Shown here: in pieces, positions 22,257-24,369 of the stretch
Numbering within the stretch: position 1 is the first letter of the stretch
Layout of the letters: every line of letters starts with the position of its first letter
Assembly (NCBI GenBank): GCA_964531805.1
Contig: CAZHGE010000041.1
Span: forward strand, 1 to 24,369
DNA: 24,369 nucleotides
Origin: RGIG8767 sp964531805
GTDB lineage: Bacteria; Bacillota; Clostridia; Lachnospirales; Lachnospiraceae
Direction: 5' to 3'
The notes under the pieces: model-generated
Database searches by the model: none
Told to the model about the DNA's origin: nothing
The model's input: only the letters and a program-made list of their open reading frames with translations
Made by a program: the position numbers and the translations under genes

Positions 22257-22355
22257 ATGGTATTTACTGGATTTGTGGTATGGAAAGCAAAAGTAGAAAA
22301 TTGCAGAAAACATAAGGACGTTAACAAATTAGATGAGTTAGAAGGAGAAGCATAA
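22257..22355 (+). CDS. Tiny hypothetical ORF before the holin
   Basis: The frame of 32 codons starts at ATG 22257 with AGAGGA at 22245-22250, six bases upstream. It ends two bases before the holin ATG, and its last codons hold the holin ribosome site (AGGAG 22343-22347). The product has a hydrophobic start and a charged tail. The spacing suggests translation coupled to the holin. The function is unknown. Confidence 0.5.
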   Translation: MVFTGFVVWKAKVENCRKHKDVNKLDELEGEA

Positions 22356-22357
22356 AT

Positions 22358-22780
22358 ATGAAAGCAAAAATGATTATGGAATTATTAATTGAAAACTGGT
22401 TTTTGATTGCGGCAACAGTTGCGGTTGTAGTATCTTTGAGCTGTCTTATTTTCCGCTTTTTAGGAATGCCGACAGAGAAACAGACTCAAAAGATTAAAGA
22501 GTGGCTTATCTGGGCTTGCGTGAAAGCAGAAAGATCGTTACAGAGTGGAACAGGCCAGTTAAAATTGCGAAAAGTTTATAATTTATTTTGTGCTGTGCCA
22601 GCATTTACATGGGTAGCAAGAGTTATTTCATTTGATCAGTTTTCTGCGTGGGTATCGGATGCTCTTTTGGAGGTTAAGCAGATGCTTATATCAAACAAAG
22701 TGCTTGCGGAATATGTATACGGTGATAATGCTATAACGGAAGTGGAAAAGATTAAAGTACAGATAGGAGAGGAAAAATAA
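22358..22780 (+). CDS. Phage holin, LLH-like
   Basis: The 140-residue protein has one strong N-terminal membrane span (about 13-34) and a long charged helical part. It sits directly before an endolysin gene, two bases from its stop to the next start. This plan matches the LLH (phage_holin_LLH) type, which opens the cell membrane so that the lysin reaches the wall. AGGAG at 22343-22347 is ten bases from ATG 22358. The holin call rests on topology and place more than on motif. Confidence 0.78.
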   Translation: MKAKMIMELLIENWFLIAATVAVVVSLSCLIFRFLGMPTEKQTQKIKEWLIWACVKAERSLQSGTGQLKLRKVYNLFCAVPAFTWVARVISFDQFSAWVSDALLEVKQMLISNKVLAEYVYGDNAITEVEKIKVQIGEEK

Positions 22781-22782
22781 GT

Positions 22783-23793
22783 ATGAAAAAAGTTTTATAC
22801 GAAGGCCCAGACATTTCCAAACATAATGGTGTTGTGGATATCAAACAGATCAGGGATGCTGGATATAAGAGAATCGGGATTCGTGCCGGTTATGGAAAAA
22901 ACAATGTTGATCAGAAGTATGTGGCCAACGCACTTGCATGTGTAAATTTAGGAGTACCGGTCGTTCTTTACTGGTTTTCTTATGCTCTTAATGAAGCGAT
23001 GTCAGCAGCAGAAGCAACATATGCAGTAGCGCAAGCAAAGAAATACTGGAAACAGTGTCCGATTGCATTTGATTTTGAGTATGATTCGGTAAACTATGCC
23101 CGGAAAAACGGTGTGAATATTACAAAGAAACTCAGTACAGATATGGCAATTGCCTTTTTGAAAAAAGTAGTGGCAGCAGGATACATCCCTGTCATTTATA
23201 CAAATCGGGATTATGCGAAAAACTATTTTGATATGGACCGTATTGTACGGGAAGTGGGAAATGTGTATTTGTGGTATGCACGCTATACAACAAGCCTTTC
23301 TACATCAGAAGTGGATGCTGCTGATATCTGGCAGTATACATCTAAGGCGCGTATTCCTGGAACCTCCGGCAACACAGATATGAATCGGTTCTATACAGAT
23401 TTTGAGACCGTGGCAGAAAAACCAAGAGAGAATGTAAAATGTAATATCAATATCTTAGATTTTCAGAAAGCGGCAAATGCAGATGGTTACCGGGATGCAT
23501 ACGGAAAGCCTTTAAAAGAAGACGGTATTGACGGACCAAAAACACAGTATGTCCGCAAACAGATCAATCTTCAGGCAAAAAAATCCGGATTGACATGGAA
23601 AGTGGGTTCTACTGGTTCAGTAGTGAAGTGGTGGCAGAGAAGATGTAATGAAATCCTTGGCCATGACAAAAAGGTAGATGGCTTATTTGGAAAGGATACG
23701 AGAACAGAGACCATGCAGTTGCAGAAAAAGTTGAATCTGACAGTGGATGGTATTGCTGGTTATAACAGTATTCAGGCAGTCTTTTATAATTAA
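22783..23793 (+). CDS. Phage endolysin, GH25 lysozyme with C-terminal peptidoglycan-binding region
   Basis: The 336-residue lysin cuts the glycan chain of peptidoglycan at the end of the phage cycle. The GH25 barrel (about 5-215) has D10 in GPDISKHNG, D97 and E99 in IAFDFEYD, and the closing WQYTSKARIPG segment with a late Asp. The C-terminal part (about 222-336) holds two peptidoglycan-binding-like repeats (EDGIDGPKT and VDGLFGKDT/TVDGIAGYNS). There is no signal peptide, so it needs the holin. AGGAGAGGA at 22765-22772 supports the ATG. It ends in a clear terminator, so it closes the lysis transcript. Confidence 0.93.
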   Translation: MKKVLYEGPDISKHNGVVDIKQIRDAGYKRIGIRAGYGKNNVDQKYVANALACVNLGVPVVLYWFSYALNEAMSAAEATYAVAQAKKYWKQCPIAFDFEYDSVNYARKNGVNITKKLSTDMAIAFLKKVVAAGYIPVIYTNRDYAKNYFDMDRIVREVGNVYLWYARYTTSLSTSEVDAADIWQYTSKARIPGTSGNTDMNRFYTDFETVAEKPRENVKCNINILDFQKAANADGYRDAYGKPLKEDGIDGPKTQYVRKQINLQAKKSGLTWKVGSTGSVVKWWQRRCNEILGHDKKVDGLFGKDTRTETMQLQKKLNLTVDGIAGYNSIQAVFYN

Positions 23794-23809
23794 ACAAGGT
23801 ACAGTGAAG

Positions 23810-23857
23810 GGCTCTTGCTGATCGATAATGGTTAGTGGGAGCCATTTTGTTTTTATT
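23810..23857 (+). terminator. Terminator after the endolysin gene
   Basis: The arm 23810-23822 (GGCTCTTGCTGAT) pairs with 23831-23843 over 13 positions with several G-T wobbles, followed by ATTTTGTTTTTATT. Confidence 0.75.
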
Positions 23858-23923
23858 AAAGAAAACGTTAATCAGGATATCAAGTATAATATCTTTGCTT
23901 ATAGGGAGAGTAGAGCAGTAAAG

Positions 23924-23984
23924 TATCATACAAGGAATGATAAGGGTAAGGTAACGAAAGGAATCAGATTCTGCTTGTATGATA
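23924..23984. repeat. Inverted repeat, 11-base arms
   Basis: TATCATACAAG (23924-23934) and CTTGTATGATA (23974-23984) are perfect inverted copies, 39 bases apart. It may be a leader hairpin, a binding site or a small palindromic insert. Confidence 0.5.
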
Positions 23985-24076
23985 TATTAATATTGTAGAT
24001 AAATAAAATGTTGGGATTGCTATAATGAATTATATGTCATAGTAAATGTAAAAGGACTTAGCCACTTTGGCATAAG

Positions 24077-24137
24077 CCGATCACTTTCTAACTAATAGTT
24101 TGTAGGTAAATTTGTGAAAGTGCTAATCGGAGATTTT
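24077..24137 (+). repeat. Inverted repeat with T-rich tail, possible terminator
   Basis: CCGAT and CACTTTC (24077-24088) pair with GAAAGTG and ATCGG (24116-24122 and 24126-24130), three bases bulged, 27-base loop. AGATTTTTC follows, so a weak terminator or a control hairpin is possible. Confidence 0.4.
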
Positions 24138-24212
24138 TCATAATGTCTATTCGATTATGTCTTTTTAGGGAAACATTTATAATGTATAATTACAAGAAAA
24201 GGGGGGACTTTT

Positions 24213-24369
24213 GTGAAAAAAATTAGTATTATAATATTTTTGATTTATATAAGTATTATAGGATTGTATCCATTTGAAGAAGTTGATAATTCATTTGGAC
24301 GATTTATATTAATGTTATTAATGATAATATATCCTAGTGGTTACTATATTCATCATAAATTTATATCAC
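24213..24369 (+). CDS. Small membrane protein, 3' end cut by the window
   Basis: GTG 24213 is preceded by AAGGGGGGA (24199-24207). The first 52 codons give MKKISIIIFLIYISIIGLYP, a membrane span or signal anchor, then a short polar stretch and a second hydrophobic segment (FILMLLMIIYP). The frame is open at the window edge. The family is unknown. It is more A/T-rich than the core genes, which fits element-borne DNA. Confidence 0.6.
   Translation, partial: MKKISIIIFLIYISIIGLYPFEEVDNSFGRFILMLLMIIYPSGYYIHHKFIS

Larger units (their letters stand above)
23858..24212. other. Non-coding region right of the lysis genes
   Basis: No gene was found on either strand. It holds two inverted repeats (23924-23984 and 24077-24130) and two TATAAT boxes at 24178-24183 and 24185-24190 ahead of the last gene. 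No copy of the amidase 5' end or of the 15600-15645 dyad was found, so the right end of the element is not here. Confidence 0.6.

Noticed and set aside
1..24369. CRISPR array, rRNA or insertion sequence transposase
   Set aside because: No regularly spaced repeats, rRNA stretches or transposase motifs were seen in any part.
23794..24369. Right attachment site with the amidase 5' end
   Set aside because: No IDPGHGG-like codons, matching dyad or - strand ribosome site were found, so the right end was placed outside the window.

Overview
The window looks like a piece of a low-GC, motile member of the Clostridia, most likely Lachnospiraceae. The grounds are the A/T-rich codon use, strong AGGAGG-type ribosome sites, a CheV-type chemotaxis protein, YitT, Sfp-type and Ung proteins of Firmicutes type, and a Clostridia-style reduced prophage. 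The species cannot be named from the sequence alone.

Positions 1 to about 15070 are chromosomal core. On the + strand lie cheV, a divergent sirtuin-like protein, a 725-residue charged single-span membrane protein, hisH-hisF, ung, a response regulator/sensor kinase pair, and lysA. Then come a small membrane protein gene and a tRNA-Leu(CAA) gene on the - strand. These are followed by a + strand run of threonine aldolase, YitT and 4'-phosphopantetheinyl transferase. Two long palindromic elements (6415-6541 and 14803-14915) sit between core genes and encode no credible protein.

At about 15610 a cell-wall amidase gene on the - strand is interrupted just before its GHGG zinc motif. Everything to the right, up to at least 23860 and probably past the window end, is an integrated phage-like element. 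Its parts are: a large serine recombinase; an Abi/HEPN protein behind a consensus promoter and a leader terminator; a stand-alone HsdR-N-like nuclease-fold protein; an ImmA-type peptidase; and a Xre repressor (all - strand). An operator region with TCAGA-nnn-TCTGA dyads separates these from a divergent Cro-like gene. An 800-base non-coding block follows, then two tiny ORFs, a holin and a GH25 endolysin. No replication, packaging, capsid or tail genes are visible, so the element is either a deletion derivative or a minimal or satellite type. The right attachment site is not in view.

The most interesting part is the 800-base non-coding block (21157-21918). It carries two copies of the same - strand promoter (TTGAAT-17-TAATAT with an extended TGC). 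Each copy is followed by a stretch rich in nested helices, and the whole block ends in a strong - strand intrinsic terminator whose stem overlaps the cro stop codon. I read this as one or two large structured RNAs antisense to the cro/lysis direction. The upstream unit has a 15-bp helix joining its two ends and a buried Shine-Dalgarno followed by short hydrophobic reading frames, which also allows a type I toxin reading.
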